Below, piece by piece: positions 24,314-32,974 of a stretch of DNA of 32,979 nt. Position 1 is the stretch's first letter. Each line of letters begins with the position of its first letter. A program made the translations under genes and the position numbers. Under the pieces are notes generated by a model. The model was not told the DNA's origin. It searched no databases and was given only the letters and a program-made list of their open reading frames with translations. The stretch spans positions 1 through 32,979 of the forward strand of contig CALVJZ010000004.1 in the NCBI GenBank assembly GCA_944332465.1. Reading direction: 5' to 3'. Source of the DNA: an uncultured Bacilli bacterium. Its GTDB lineage: Bacteria; Bacillota_I; Bacilli_A; RF39; UBA660.

Positions 24314-25757
24314 ATTTATATACTTTTTGTAATACTTCTTCTTTTGTAGGTGGTGAAAGATTTAAATAATTTAATATTTCATCTGTTGACTGATTTTTTA
24401 AATTGTTAGTTACATATATCATACTAGGTAAAATACTTTTATCACTTTTATATCTTTCAAACATAATATCAGCATAGTACTTTCCTTCAATGTATGGGTA
24501 TAACGATAATAAAAGTGTTGGTGTTTCTATACTTTCTACTATAAGGTCGTCTACTCTTTTTAAAACTCTTCTTTTTAGTTCAGATGGAGATAAGGTGTCA
24601 GTCCAATTATTTTGTTCTATGGCTATTTCTTCCTCTTCTGTAATAACTTCTCCTTCTATTCTACTATTTAAATAACTTATAATATCCGCTAGAGATTCTC
24701 CATTCTCATAAACATAATAACGTCTATTTTTATTATACTTATCTATTTCATCTTTTGGATAACCATGTTCTAGTAAGTAATTGCAAAAAACTTGTTCAAA
24801 AAATAACGAAGGAAATTCTTTCAAAGAAGAATATGTCGATTCTTCTTTAGCATGTATAGAAGCAAAATAGTGAATAAATTCATGAACTAAATCGATAGCA
24901 TCTTCTATAGTGTTATTCCAAGGTGTATAAATATACCAATCATTATCTCCATAAACACATTGCCAAGTATCTCTATCTTTATCAATATATTCTTTTATTC
25001 TTTCATCATCGCTATCAGATATCAGTTTATCTTCTTGAAGACACTCATCAAATATTTTAGTCCAAGTATGACTAGGTTCTATTGTTTCTAAAAAACTTCT
25101 TACAAGATTTATAGAATCTTCTTTAGTAAAAGGTAAAGTTATTTCTTCTGTTTCTTTAGGTGGAGTTATTGTTGTTAATTCATATAAGGTGGTTTTACTC
25201 ATTTGCCCTAGAAGATTAGATAGTTCTCCTTCAGAATAAAAAAAGTTTCTAATATTAGAGAGGTTTTTATCTAAGATTAAGTTTAAGAATGGAAAACGAT
25301 ACTTTTCATACATTGAAGTATATATTTTATCGACATCATAATCTTCTGTTGTTAAAAATTTTTTTAATTCTTCATAATCTTTACTATCAAAAAAGTAGGC
25401 ATAAACTAAACCTAGTTCTGCACTAATTACATCTTCTGGATCAAAAGAGTATAAGCCATCTAATTTTTTATTTAATATAATATGTAAAAGATTTAATCTC
25501 TCCATTTCACTTGGAAATAAATCATCTTCTAAAAAAGATAATACATCAGCAGGATGAAGTTTGGTAATATAATCTAGGATAGATACTTTATCTGTTAAAA
25601 ATATAGAAGCTTCTTCATCTACATAACTTATTTTATCGCCCTCTAGAAATGTTTTAAAAAAATCAGGATTCTTTTCTAAAAACTTTTTTAGACGAATCGC
25701 TTTATTTTTAGTTTTTTCATCATATTCAATAGGAAGTACTTTAGTTTTTAGAATCAT
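24312..25757 (-). CDS. M3-like zinc metallopeptidase paralogue A (third gene of a three-gene array)
   Basis: 481 residues, cytosolic (no signal or helix). The zincin motif HEFIH is at 292-296, followed 24 residues later by E321 in LFFEQVF, giving HEXXH-X24-E as in gluzincins such as M3 oligopeptidases. The flanks NNTIEDAIDLVHEF and FFEQVFCNYLLEHGYP resemble the M3 pattern (TLxDVxxLxHExxH ... Exx...yLl), and a Tyr-rich end (YPYIEGKYYADIMFER) parallels the M3 substrate-binding region. The N-terminus MILKTKVLPIEYDEKTK is shared with both sister genes. Shorter than PepF/PepO-type enzymes (~600). Its ATG overlaps the end of paralogue B by 17 bp. Substrate unknown. Confidence 0.72.
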   Translation of the reverse strand: MILKTKVLPIEYDEKTKNKAIRLKKFLEKNPDFFKTFLEGDKISYVDEEASIFLTDKVSILDYITKLHPADVLSFLEDDLFPSEMERLNLLHIILNKKLDGLYSFDPEDVISAELGLVYAYFFDSKDYEELKKFLTTEDYDVDKIYTSMYEKYRFPFLNLILDKNLSNIRNFFYSEGELSNLLGQMSKTTLYELTTITPPKETEEITLPFTKEDSINLVRSFLETIEPSHTWTKIFDECLQEDKLISDSDDERIKEYIDKDRDTWQCVYGDNDWYIYTPWNNTIEDAIDLVHEFIHYFASIHAKEESTYSSLKEFPSLFFEQVFCNYLLEHGYPKDEIDKYNKNRRYYVYENGESLADIISYLNSRIEGEVITEEEEIAIEQNNWTDTLSPSELKRRVLKRVDDLIVESIETPTLLLSLYPYIEGKYYADIMFERYKSDKSILPSMIYVTNNLKNQSTDEILNYLNLSPPTKEEVLQKVYK

Positions 25758-27216
25758 TTGTTATCATCTTTCTATATTCTTGTTCTTTAGGAATAAGTCC
25801 TGCCATTCTAAGGGCATCTTTAGGAAGTCGAGCATTAACATTCTTAGCTAAATCTATCATTTTAGGAATCATGTCTTCTCCTTCTCTTTGTTTTCTTAAG
25901 GCTATATCTGAATGATAATATCCATAGACATAGCAAAACGCTTCTATTATTTTATAATAATTATCAATCAAATCAATGTTTTGTTCATCACATATAGAAT
26001 CAATATATTGTTCTTGCATAAATGGTGTCATTTCTTCTACTTCTTCTTTTTCTTCTTCACTTAAGGAATCAAATTCTATAGCAGGTCTAACAGCAACATT
26101 ATTAATAATACTATATAATAAAAGAACATATTCATTTAATTCCTGAGCGTAAGCTAAAGTTGAAATTTTTCTATCTCTATTAGCTTTTTCTACTTCTTCT
26201 TTAGGATAACCTCTTTTTATTAAGTAGTCACTTAATATTCCTTCAAAAAATATCGTAGCTATTTCACATTGGGGATTATATTTTGGAAAAACTTCACCCT
26301 CTTCTTCTATATAGTGAAAAAATTCGTGTGTTAGAGAAAAAACATCTTCCAAAGTGTTTTTCATTGGTACAAAGACAACTGGCTTTTTTTGATTTGTTTC
26401 GGTTTTCATTGGTGAATCGGGTGTTTCTTGTATTATTTTTATACTTTGGGCCTTTTTGCTTCTAGCGCTGGTAATAAGATCACCATTTAACTCCATATAA
26501 ATTCCTTTATATAATAATTCTAAAGTTGGATCTATATCTATTAAAAACTCTCTAAATAACATTATTGTTTCTTGTCTAGACATAGGATATGTAATTTCTT
26601 CTAACTCATCAAGAGATACTAAGCTATCTAATACATTTTGTGATAGCTCTAATATATCTAAAATACCAGGTTCTATATCCCTTTCAAAAGGTGAAAATAA
26701 ATTATTTTGTAGAAATGGAAGTTGTTCAGTAAGTAGATAGTTTATTAGATGATATCTATATGTTTTTTCTAACCAAATAAAGACATCTTCTTCTATTTCT
26801 TGTTGTTCTTCTTCTGATGCATGGAGATAATTGTATAGTCCTTCATAATCTTCGTTTGTATGAAAATAGTCGCATATTCCGCATAACTTTCTTAATTTAT
26901 TTTCTTTGTTTTTATAGATTCCAATTTCATAGAAGCGACTTGTCCAGTAAAACAATACTTCTTCAGGGTTATCTACATATTTATCTTTTAAAAAACCAGT
27001 TGCATATTTGGGAGAAATACCATCTAAATACTTTAAAATGGATTGTCCTTTTTCTATATAAATAGTGCTATTTTCATCAATTAAACTAATCTTATCACCT
27101 TTTAAAAACACTCTAAAAAAGTCAGGATTTTTTTCTAATACTTTCTTAATCCTTTTAGCTTTTTCTTTAGTTTTTTCATCATATTCGATTGGTAATACAC
27201 AAGTTTCTAAAATCAT
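25741..27216 (-). CDS. M3-like zinc metallopeptidase paralogue B (second gene of the array)
   Basis: 491 residues. HEFFH at 297-301 and E325 (IFFEGIL), 23 residues apart, match paralogue C exactly. The N-terminus MILETCVLPIEYDEKTKEK and the block KNTLEDVFSLTHEF repeat the family pattern. It carries a Cys-rich touch (LCGICDYF, residues 111-118) and a long acidic insertion absent from its sisters. ATG 27216 follows the paralogue C stop by 2 bp, and only a weak GAAGTG precedes it, so it relies on translational coupling. Probably a cytosolic oligopeptidase (inference), with substrate unknown. Confidence 0.72.
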   Translation of the reverse strand: MILETCVLPIEYDEKTKEKAKRIKKVLEKNPDFFRVFLKGDKISLIDENSTIYIEKGQSILKYLDGISPKYATGFLKDKYVDNPEEVLFYWTSRFYEIGIYKNKENKLRKLCGICDYFHTNEDYEGLYNYLHASEEEQQEIEEDVFIWLEKTYRYHLINYLLTEQLPFLQNNLFSPFERDIEPGILDILELSQNVLDSLVSLDELEEITYPMSRQETIMLFREFLIDIDPTLELLYKGIYMELNGDLITSARSKKAQSIKIIQETPDSPMKTETNQKKPVVFVPMKNTLEDVFSLTHEFFHYIEEEGEVFPKYNPQCEIATIFFEGILSDYLIKRGYPKEEVEKANRDRKISTLAYAQELNEYVLLLYSIINNVAVRPAIEFDSLSEEEKEEVEEMTPFMQEQYIDSICDEQNIDLIDNYYKIIEAFCYVYGYYHSDIALRKQREGEDMIPKMIDLAKNVNARLPKDALRMAGLIPKEQEYRKMITNDSKN

Positions 27217-27218
27217 CT

Positions 27219-28613
27219 TTACACTTCTTTCTTTTTCTGATAACTAGATAATAGTCTTTTAGCAGTACTTAAGACTTCGTCATCTGCTGTTTTTTGACCA
27301 CTTCTTATTTTATCTAATACTATATTTACAGTATTTGGATCTTTTTCTGTTTCTTCTAATAGTTTTTTTACTAATGGATAAGCAATGACATAAGGGGTTG
27401 CTGCTGCTATTTGCGCGGGCTCTGTTATAAGAATTTTATTTCTTATATCACAAAATGTTTTAGCAGTGTCTATTCCTTCATCATAGTATGGTGCTTGTTG
27501 CCTTATTTCATCTAACATTAATTCGTCTTCTATTGATAAACTATGTTTACTAGCTTGATTTCTTAGGAAAAGCAATTCATATATACAGTAAGCATTAGAT
27601 GCTGTAGTAGTTTTTCTTTTATTTTCTCTTGCTTCTTTTACTCCAGTATAACCTAGTTCTTCTAAAAATGAAGCAAACAACATTTCAAAATAAATGGGTA
27701 CAACTTCTGAAGTTAAATAATTTTTATTGGTATCTCTATACATTAAAGTATAAAAATGGAAAAATTCATGAACTAAAGCTAAGCCATCTTCTATTGTGTT
27801 TGAAAAATTGCAATGTATATTTTTCTTTCCTGATTCTTTACTTGTTGTAGCCCAGTCAGATGTAGGACTGTTACCTTCTACCCAGACACCTTGTTCTTTC
27901 ATAATCTTTAATACTTCTTGGAGTTCATTAGTTTTATCTATCTTTTTTAGGAATGTTTCAAATAAAAAGGTTGATTCTTCTTTAGTCATGGGTGTTTTTA
28001 AAGATACACTTTCTAAAAAAGGGTTAGCTATTTCTAAAACACTTTTGGAAATTAGTTCTAAATCTAGTGGTATTTCATTACTATTTGGAAAGAAAACTTC
28101 CTTTAAAATGTCTAGGGAATTATTTATTAAAATTTCAGAGATACTAAAACGATACTCTTCGTTTAAATAGTCAATAAAATCTGTACTTAATAATTTTAAT
28201 CTACCACTATAGTAATCATATAAATCTTCGTAGGTTCCGCCGCTATTTAAAATATAATCAGCAGCAGCAAGTCTATGGAAAGTTGACTGATACTTTTCAT
28301 CTACTTCTACTTTTCCATCATAATAATCATTTAACCATACTAAAGCAGAAATACTTCTTTGATATGGTACTTTATCTTTTTTACAAATAAGAACAGCAAG
28401 TGTACTTGGTATTAAATATAAACCTTTAGAAAAGACACTTTCTCCTCTTCCTATGAAAATATTACTTTTAGGATTAATTAAACTTATTTCATCATCTTTT
28501 AAAAAAGCTTGAAAAAACTCTTCGTTACTTTCTAATAATTGTTTTAGGCGATATGCTCTTTTTTTAGTATTTTTATCATATTCGATTGGTACAACGCTTG
28601 TTTGTAATAACAT
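27219..28613 (-). CDS. M3-like zinc metallopeptidase paralogue C (first gene of the array)
   Basis: 464 residues, the promoter-proximal member. HEFFH at 282-286 and E310 (IYFEMLF), separated by 23 residues. NTIEDGLALVHEFFHFY and TPYVIAYPLVKK near the C-terminus parallel M3 motifs. It shares MLLQTSVVPIEYDKNTKKRAYRLKQLLESN with the other two N-termini, so the three arose by tandem duplication followed by strong divergence. The AGAGGAG site and the consensus-like promoter at 28638-28666 lie directly upstream. Confidence 0.73.
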   Translation of the reverse strand: MLLQTSVVPIEYDKNTKKRAYRLKQLLESNEEFFQAFLKDDEISLINPKSNIFIGRGESVFSKGLYLIPSTLAVLICKKDKVPYQRSISALVWLNDYYDGKVEVDEKYQSTFHRLAAADYILNSGGTYEDLYDYYSGRLKLLSTDFIDYLNEEYRFSISEILINNSLDILKEVFFPNSNEIPLDLELISKSVLEIANPFLESVSLKTPMTKEESTFLFETFLKKIDKTNELQEVLKIMKEQGVWVEGNSPTSDWATTSKESGKKNIHCNFSNTIEDGLALVHEFFHFYTLMYRDTNKNYLTSEVVPIYFEMLFASFLEELGYTGVKEARENKRKTTTASNAYCIYELLFLRNQASKHSLSIEDELMLDEIRQQAPYYDEGIDTAKTFCDIRNKILITEPAQIAAATPYVIAYPLVKKLLEETEKDPNTVNIVLDKIRSGQKTADDEVLSTAKRLLSSYQKKKEV

Positions 28614-28637
28614 AAATACTCCTCTTTCAAGTATTTT

Positions 28638-28666
28638 ATTCTAAAGGACTTTTTAGATTTAGTCAA
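28638..28666 (-). promoter_or_regulatory. Promoter of the three-peptidase operon
   Basis: TTGACT (28666-28661), a 17-bp spacer and TAGAAT (28643-28638). The -35 box is two bases after the T-run of the smc terminator. Confidence 0.8.
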
Positions 28667-28668
28667 TT

Positions 28669-28690
28669 AAAAAGAGAGCAATCGCTCTCT
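28669..28690 (-). terminator. Terminator of smc
   Basis: Stem AGAGAGC (28690-28684) with GCTCTCT (28679-28673), a 4-nt loop, then TTTTT. The smc stop TAG overlaps the 5' arm. Confidence 0.8.
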
Positions 28691-31640
28691 AAAGTGTTTC
28701 TACTGCTTCATTTAGTTTAACACTTACTAGTTTTGAAACTCCTGATTCTTGCATTGTAATTCCATATAATGTGTTTGCATATTCCATAGTCTTTTTCTTG
28801 TGTGTAATAATTAAAAATTGAGTTTTGTTTTTATAATGATTTAAGTATTTACCAAATTCACTTACATTTGCTTCATCTAGGGCTGCTTCTACTTCATCAA
28901 ATAAACAGAATGGTACGGTTCTAACATTTAGTATAGCAAACAGTAGGGATATTGCGGTTAATGTTTTTTCGCCACCTGATAATAGAGAGATTGTCGTTAG
29001 TTTTTTACCTGGAGGAGAAGCAACTATTTCTACTCCTGTTGTTAAAAGGTTATTAGGATCAGTTAGTTTTAACTCAGCATTACCTCCCCCAAATAACTCT
29101 TTAAATACTTGTTTAAATTCTTTACTAATTTGGGTAAAGGTATTAGAAAATTCCTCTTTCATAACATCATCCATTTCATTCATGATTTCTAAAAGAGTAT
29201 CTTCGGCTTTTAATAAGTCCTCTTTTTGTTTTGTTAAAAATTCATATCTGGTATTTACTCTTTCATATTCTTCTATAGCAGCAAGGTTTACCATACCAAG
29301 ACGTTTAATTGTTGCTTTATAAGAGTTTACTTTCTGTCTTGCCTCTTCTGGATCAACATCTAAATGTGTTGTAGCTTTAGCCTTTTCAAAAGTTAATTCA
29401 TAATCTGAGTTTAAAGTTTCTAACATTGTATCCATTTTAATTTCAATACGATTTTCTAAGACTTCTTTTTCATGTAAATCTTTTTCTAAATTACGTAAAG
29501 TATTATTTTTTAATTTATCACTAGCTATTCTTTCTTCATTTTTACGACGTAGTTCTTCAATATCATTTCTTATTTGTTCGATAGTTACTTGAAGAGTAGC
29601 TTTTTCAGCACTTAAAGTATGATATCTTTCAATTAGTTCTTGTTCTTTTTCACTTAAAGCATTATTTGACATAGCATTAAGCGTACTCCATGTTTTATTT
29701 ATATCCTCTAAAAGACGTTTTTGTTCATTTATCTCTGTTTGTTTATTTTCATACTTTTCTTTCATAGTTACTTTTTCTTTGGAAATTATAAATTCTTTAT
29801 CTTCGATTTTTTGCATTTCTTGTTCAACAGTTTCCAATTCAGTTTTAATTTCTTTTAATTCTAATTCTAAAACTTCTTTTTGTTCTATTAAACGTTTTAA
29901 ATCTTGTTTTAAAAGAATAACACTTTTAGCTTGATAAATTGAACCACCGGTTAGACTTCCGCCGACATTAACAACATCGCCATCTAAACTTACTACTTTA
30001 TATCGTTTATTTACAAGATGTGATAAATGAGTAGCAGAATCTAAATCTTTTGAAATAATTACAGTACCTAATTGATTTTCAATAATATTTTGATATCTCT
30101 TATCATAATCAATTAAATCACTTAGTATTCCTATAAAATCCTCTTCTTTTTCTAATAATTTTAGAGAGTCTTTATCAACATATCTTGAATTAATTACAGT
30201 TAACGGAAAGAAAGTTGCTCTACCTAGATGGTTATCTTTTAAATAGTTAATGGCTTTTTTAGCTGATGGTTCATCACTTGTGATAATAAAGTTTTTATTG
30301 GCAGAAATAGCAATATTTAAAGCTTTTACATATTTATCTTCTGTTGATAATAAATTACCTAAAGTATTATGGATACCAGAAATATTGGAATTTAAAACTT
30401 TTCTAACACTATTTGGTAAGTCTCCACCCTCTTCAATTTCTCTTTTTAAGCTATTAATTTTATGTTCTATAGATATTATACTTTGTTCATGAGATGAAAA
30501 ATCACTTAGTAACATATTTTTCTTTTTCTTTTCGGTATCAAGATGTTTACTTATTTCTTGACCAGATTCTTCTTTTTTCTTACTATCAAGAACAATAAAT
30601 TCTATTTCTTTTTGAAGTTTTTCTAGGTAGCCTTCTAATTTTTTCTTTTGTTCTAAAGTTGAACGTAATTCTTCTTCTATTTCTGATTGTTCCTTTTGTT
30701 GTTTTTTCTTTTCTTGTAATAGGTTTTTCTCACCATTTATTTTTTCAACCATTTCAGTTACTTCAAGTAATCTTCTTTGAAGAGAAGTTTGTTCTTTTTC
30801 TAGTTTTTCTATTTTATTAGCTTCTTCTAAGTCTTTAGCATCACTAGATGATGTTTCATTTGATAAAGTCATTACTTCTTTTTCTAGTTTTTCTTTTTCT
30901 TGTTTTACACGGTTTAAATCAATATTTAAGTTTTCAATATCATAGGCAAGTAAGGCAACTTCATAATTATCTAAACCTTTTTTGTTTTCTAAATAAATTT
31001 TAGCTTTTTCACTTTGTTCTTTTAAAGGTTCAACTTGTGTTTCTAGTTCTCCAATAATATCATTTACACGGTCTATATTATTATGTGTTCGATCTAGTTT
31101 TCGAAGGGCTTCTTCTTTACGCTTTTTATATTTTAAGATACCTGCTGCTTCTTCAAAGATTACACGTCTGTCATTAGGAGAATTACTTAATATTTTATCA
31201 ACTTCACCTTGAGAAATAATATTAAATGATTCTTTTCCCATTCCTGTATCTAATAAGAGATTACTGATATCTTTAAGACGACATTTTTCACCATTTAAAT
31301 AGTATTCATTTTCTCCACTACGATATACTCTTCTTTTAATTGATAGTTCTGTATATGGTACATTTAAAAAGTGATCAGAGTTATCAAAAATTAATTCTAC
31401 AGAAGCAACGTTTAATGGATTACGAGTTTTACTACCGGAAAAGATAACATCACTCATAGAACCTTCTCCACGTAGAGTTTTAACAGATTGTTCTCCTAAG
31501 ACCCATTTAACAGCATCTACAACATTACTTTTTCCTGAACCATTTGGTCCTACGATACATGTAGTTTTGTCATCTAATTTAATATCTAACTTATCTGCAA
31601 AGGACTTAAATCCACTTGCCACTATTTCTTTTAAGTACAT
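28689..31640 (-). CDS. smc: Chromosome condensation protein SMC (short-arm form)
   Basis: 983 residues from ATG 31640 with GGGTGAAGAG upstream. A frame 16 codons longer has no good site and lies before the predicted transcription start. The Walker A GPNGSGKSN (31-39) is in the N-terminal head, coiled coil spans ~172-407, the hinge ~408-567 (with VGGSLTGG), the second coil ~568-840, and the C-terminal head carries LLSGGEKTL and FDEVEAALDEA. SMC with ScpA/ScpB loads on and segregates the chromosome. Bacillus SMC has ~1186 residues. This one has arms shorter by about a hundred residues each, similar to Mollicutes SMC. ScpAB, FtsY and Rnc are not next to it here. Confidence 0.95.
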   Translation of the reverse strand: MYLKEIVASGFKSFADKLDIKLDDKTTCIVGPNGSGKSNVVDAVKWVLGEQSVKTLRGEGSMSDVIFSGSKTRNPLNVASVELIFDNSDHFLNVPYTELSIKRRVYRSGENEYYLNGEKCRLKDISNLLLDTGMGKESFNIISQGEVDKILSNSPNDRRVIFEEAAGILKYKKRKEEALRKLDRTHNNIDRVNDIIGELETQVEPLKEQSEKAKIYLENKKGLDNYEVALLAYDIENLNIDLNRVKQEKEKLEKEVMTLSNETSSSDAKDLEEANKIEKLEKEQTSLQRRLLEVTEMVEKINGEKNLLQEKKKQQKEQSEIEEELRSTLEQKKKLEGYLEKLQKEIEFIVLDSKKKEESGQEISKHLDTEKKKKNMLLSDFSSHEQSIISIEHKINSLKREIEEGGDLPNSVRKVLNSNISGIHNTLGNLLSTEDKYVKALNIAISANKNFIITSDEPSAKKAINYLKDNHLGRATFFPLTVINSRYVDKDSLKLLEKEEDFIGILSDLIDYDKRYQNIIENQLGTVIISKDLDSATHLSHLVNKRYKVVSLDGDVVNVGGSLTGGSIYQAKSVILLKQDLKRLIEQKEVLELELKEIKTELETVEQEMQKIEDKEFIISKEKVTMKEKYENKQTEINEQKRLLEDINKTWSTLNAMSNNALSEKEQELIERYHTLSAEKATLQVTIEQIRNDIEELRRKNEERIASDKLKNNTLRNLEKDLHEKEVLENRIEIKMDTMLETLNSDYELTFEKAKATTHLDVDPEEARQKVNSYKATIKRLGMVNLAAIEEYERVNTRYEFLTKQKEDLLKAEDTLLEIMNEMDDVMKEEFSNTFTQISKEFKQVFKELFGGGNAELKLTDPNNLLTTGVEIVASPPGKKLTTISLLSGGEKTLTAISLLFAILNVRTVPFCLFDEVEAALDEANVSEFGKYLNHYKNKTQFLIITHKKKTMEYANTLYGITMQESGVSKLVSVKLNEAVETL

Positions 31641-31659
31641 ACTCTTCACCCTGTAATTA

Positions 31660-31688
31660 AGTATACTATAAAATTCAAGGTAAAACAA
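31660..31688 (-). promoter_or_regulatory. Promoter of smc
   Basis: TTGTTT (31688-31683), a 17-bp spacer and TATACT (31665-31660). The start near 31653 leaves a very short leader before ATG 31640. Confidence 0.65.
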
Positions 31689-31704
31689 TCAAAAGGGTTT
31701 TAGA

Positions 31705-31733
31705 CAAGAAAAAAAGTCACTTTTGTGACTTTT
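31705..31733 (-). terminator. Terminator of the lipoprotein gene
   Basis: Stem AAAAGTCAC (31733-31725) with GTGACTTTT (31720-31712), loop of 4, then a T run. The stop TAA (31734-31732) begins the stem. Confidence 0.85.
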
Positions 31734-32607
31734 ATCTAACTTTTATTTGTTCATGAGCTTCACTTTTTGAGACATCAGAATCTATTACGTCAGTTTGTGT
31801 AAAGAAAAATGACTCTGTTCTAACTTCTGGATTAGATACTAAAACAGATTTGATATTTATAAGACCTTTTTCTATTAAATCTAGTTTTTCAGAAAATGAT
31901 AATTCTTTCCCTCCGCTGTACATGTCGTATTGTAAATTATATAAATCATTTGTTGCGGAAGCATATACCCCTTGTAATTCATAACCAATCTTTTCATTAT
32001 TTTGATTTACTGAAACTATTGGTGCGGATTCGTCTATAACTTTTTCAATTCTTACACTTTTATATTCATCTGAAGTGATGGATAAGGCATCGCACGCTTC
32101 ACTTTTTATAGCAGCTATATATCCTGACTCTACTATAGAAAGACCTTCTTCATCAATTAATTTTATATCATGTTCTTTGATTCGATAAAGAAGTTGCATA
32201 GTATCTGCTATTTCGTTTTCGTTAAGCGTATCACTTTCTAATAAATCTAATAATTCTTGTATATCTTCAGGTGTGTAAGCATCAATACTAGCTTGTTGTT
32301 CTTCTGTTAATTCATCATAACCTTTATCACTGAACTTAACATCCTTTAATAAGTTATAACGATTTATGCTTTGTTCTAGATTTGCTAAAGTATCAACTAA
32401 TGATTCAGATTCATTATTATTACTATAACTGATTGAAGAGAAAACCTCATTATCAGTATTACTTGTTGTTTGTTCTAAAACCTCTGGAACTGTTTTTGTA
32501 TCGCTAGTACTCATTCTACCAGAACAACCAAGCGTATATAAACATAATACACCTGCTGTTGCTAAAGGTATAATTCTTCCTAGCACTAAATTTTTGATAT
32601 TTTTCAT
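31732..32607 (-). CDS. Probable lipoprotein, unknown function
   Basis: 291 residues. The signal sequence ends LYTLGC28, a relaxed lipobox (Thr at -3, Leu at -2, Gly at -1), after which a Ser/Thr/Asn-rich linker (~30-70) leads to a mostly helical, acidic domain. I recognise no family. It follows the 89-aa protein by 30 bp in the same operon. The Shine-Dalgarno AGGGGG at about 32618 precedes ATG 32607. The lipobox is non-canonical, so simple secretion after C28 or anchoring by the helix is also possible. Confidence 0.7.
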   Translation of the reverse strand: MKNIKNLVLGRIIPLATAGVLCLYTLGCSGRMSTSDTKTVPEVLEQTTSNTDNEVFSSISYSNNNESESLVDTLANLEQSINRYNLLKDVKFSDKGYDELTEEQQASIDAYTPEDIQELLDLLESDTLNENEIADTMQLLYRIKEHDIKLIDEEGLSIVESGYIAAIKSEACDALSITSDEYKSVRIEKVIDESAPIVSVNQNNEKIGYELQGVYASATNDLYNLQYDMYSGGKELSFSEKLDLIEKGLINIKSVLVSNPEVRTESFFFTQTDVIDSDVSKSEAHEQIKVR

Positions 32608-32637
32608 TAAAAAAAATCCCCCTGTTTTTTTATTTAT

Positions 32638-32907
32638 CTATTTATTCTTCTTTTCTTTTATTTTTGGTTTTTCATCTTTTTTATGTCGAACTTTTCCGAC
32701 ACTTATTCCTCCAATTATAGCTGCTAAAGAGATAGCTGTTACATTTCTTATTAAATCACTATGATCTGCTTCTTGCTCTATTTCTACCTTTGGAGCTTCT
32801 ATTTCTAATTCTTTAGCTTCTGCTACGCTTGGTGAGACAAGTGTTATTGAAAATGACATAAGGATGGCAATAGCTAAGCGAGTTATTTTCATATTATTAT
32901 TTTTCAT
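32638..32907 (-). CDS. Small exported membrane protein, unknown function
   Basis: 89 residues. A signal peptide with likely cleavage after SPSVAEA31 precedes a short acidic stretch rich in Glu/Pro, a second hydrophobic segment (~53-71) and a strongly basic tail (KKDEKPKIKEKKNK). The mature protein would sit in the membrane with its short acidic head outside and basic tail inside. It may help the neighbouring lipoprotein, which it precedes in the operon. ATG 32907 has AAAGGGG upstream. No family recognised. Confidence 0.7.
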   Translation of the reverse strand: MKNNNMKITRLAIAILMSFSITLVSPSVAEAKELEIEAPKVEIEQEADHSDLIRNVTAISLAAIIGGISVGKVRHKKDEKPKIKEKKNK

Positions 32908-32937
32908 AATTTAACCCCTTTCTCCATTACGTGACAC

Positions 32938-32966
32938 ATTATAACACAAATGTTTGATTTTGTCAA
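32938..32966 (-). promoter_or_regulatory. Perfect consensus sigma-A promoter
   Basis: TTGACA (32966-32961), a 17-bp spacer and TATAAT (32943-32938). It has full consensus hexamers, so it should be strong and constitutive unless the palindrome overlapping the -35 box is an operator. Confidence 0.9.
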
Positions 32967-32974
32967 ATTTGACA
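32961..32974. promoter_or_regulatory. 14-bp perfect palindrome overlapping a -35 box
   Basis: TGTCAAATTTGACA reads the same on both strands. Its minus-strand half is the TTGACA -35 box. The mirrored TTGACA faces the plus strand and runs out of the window. Confidence 0.7.
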
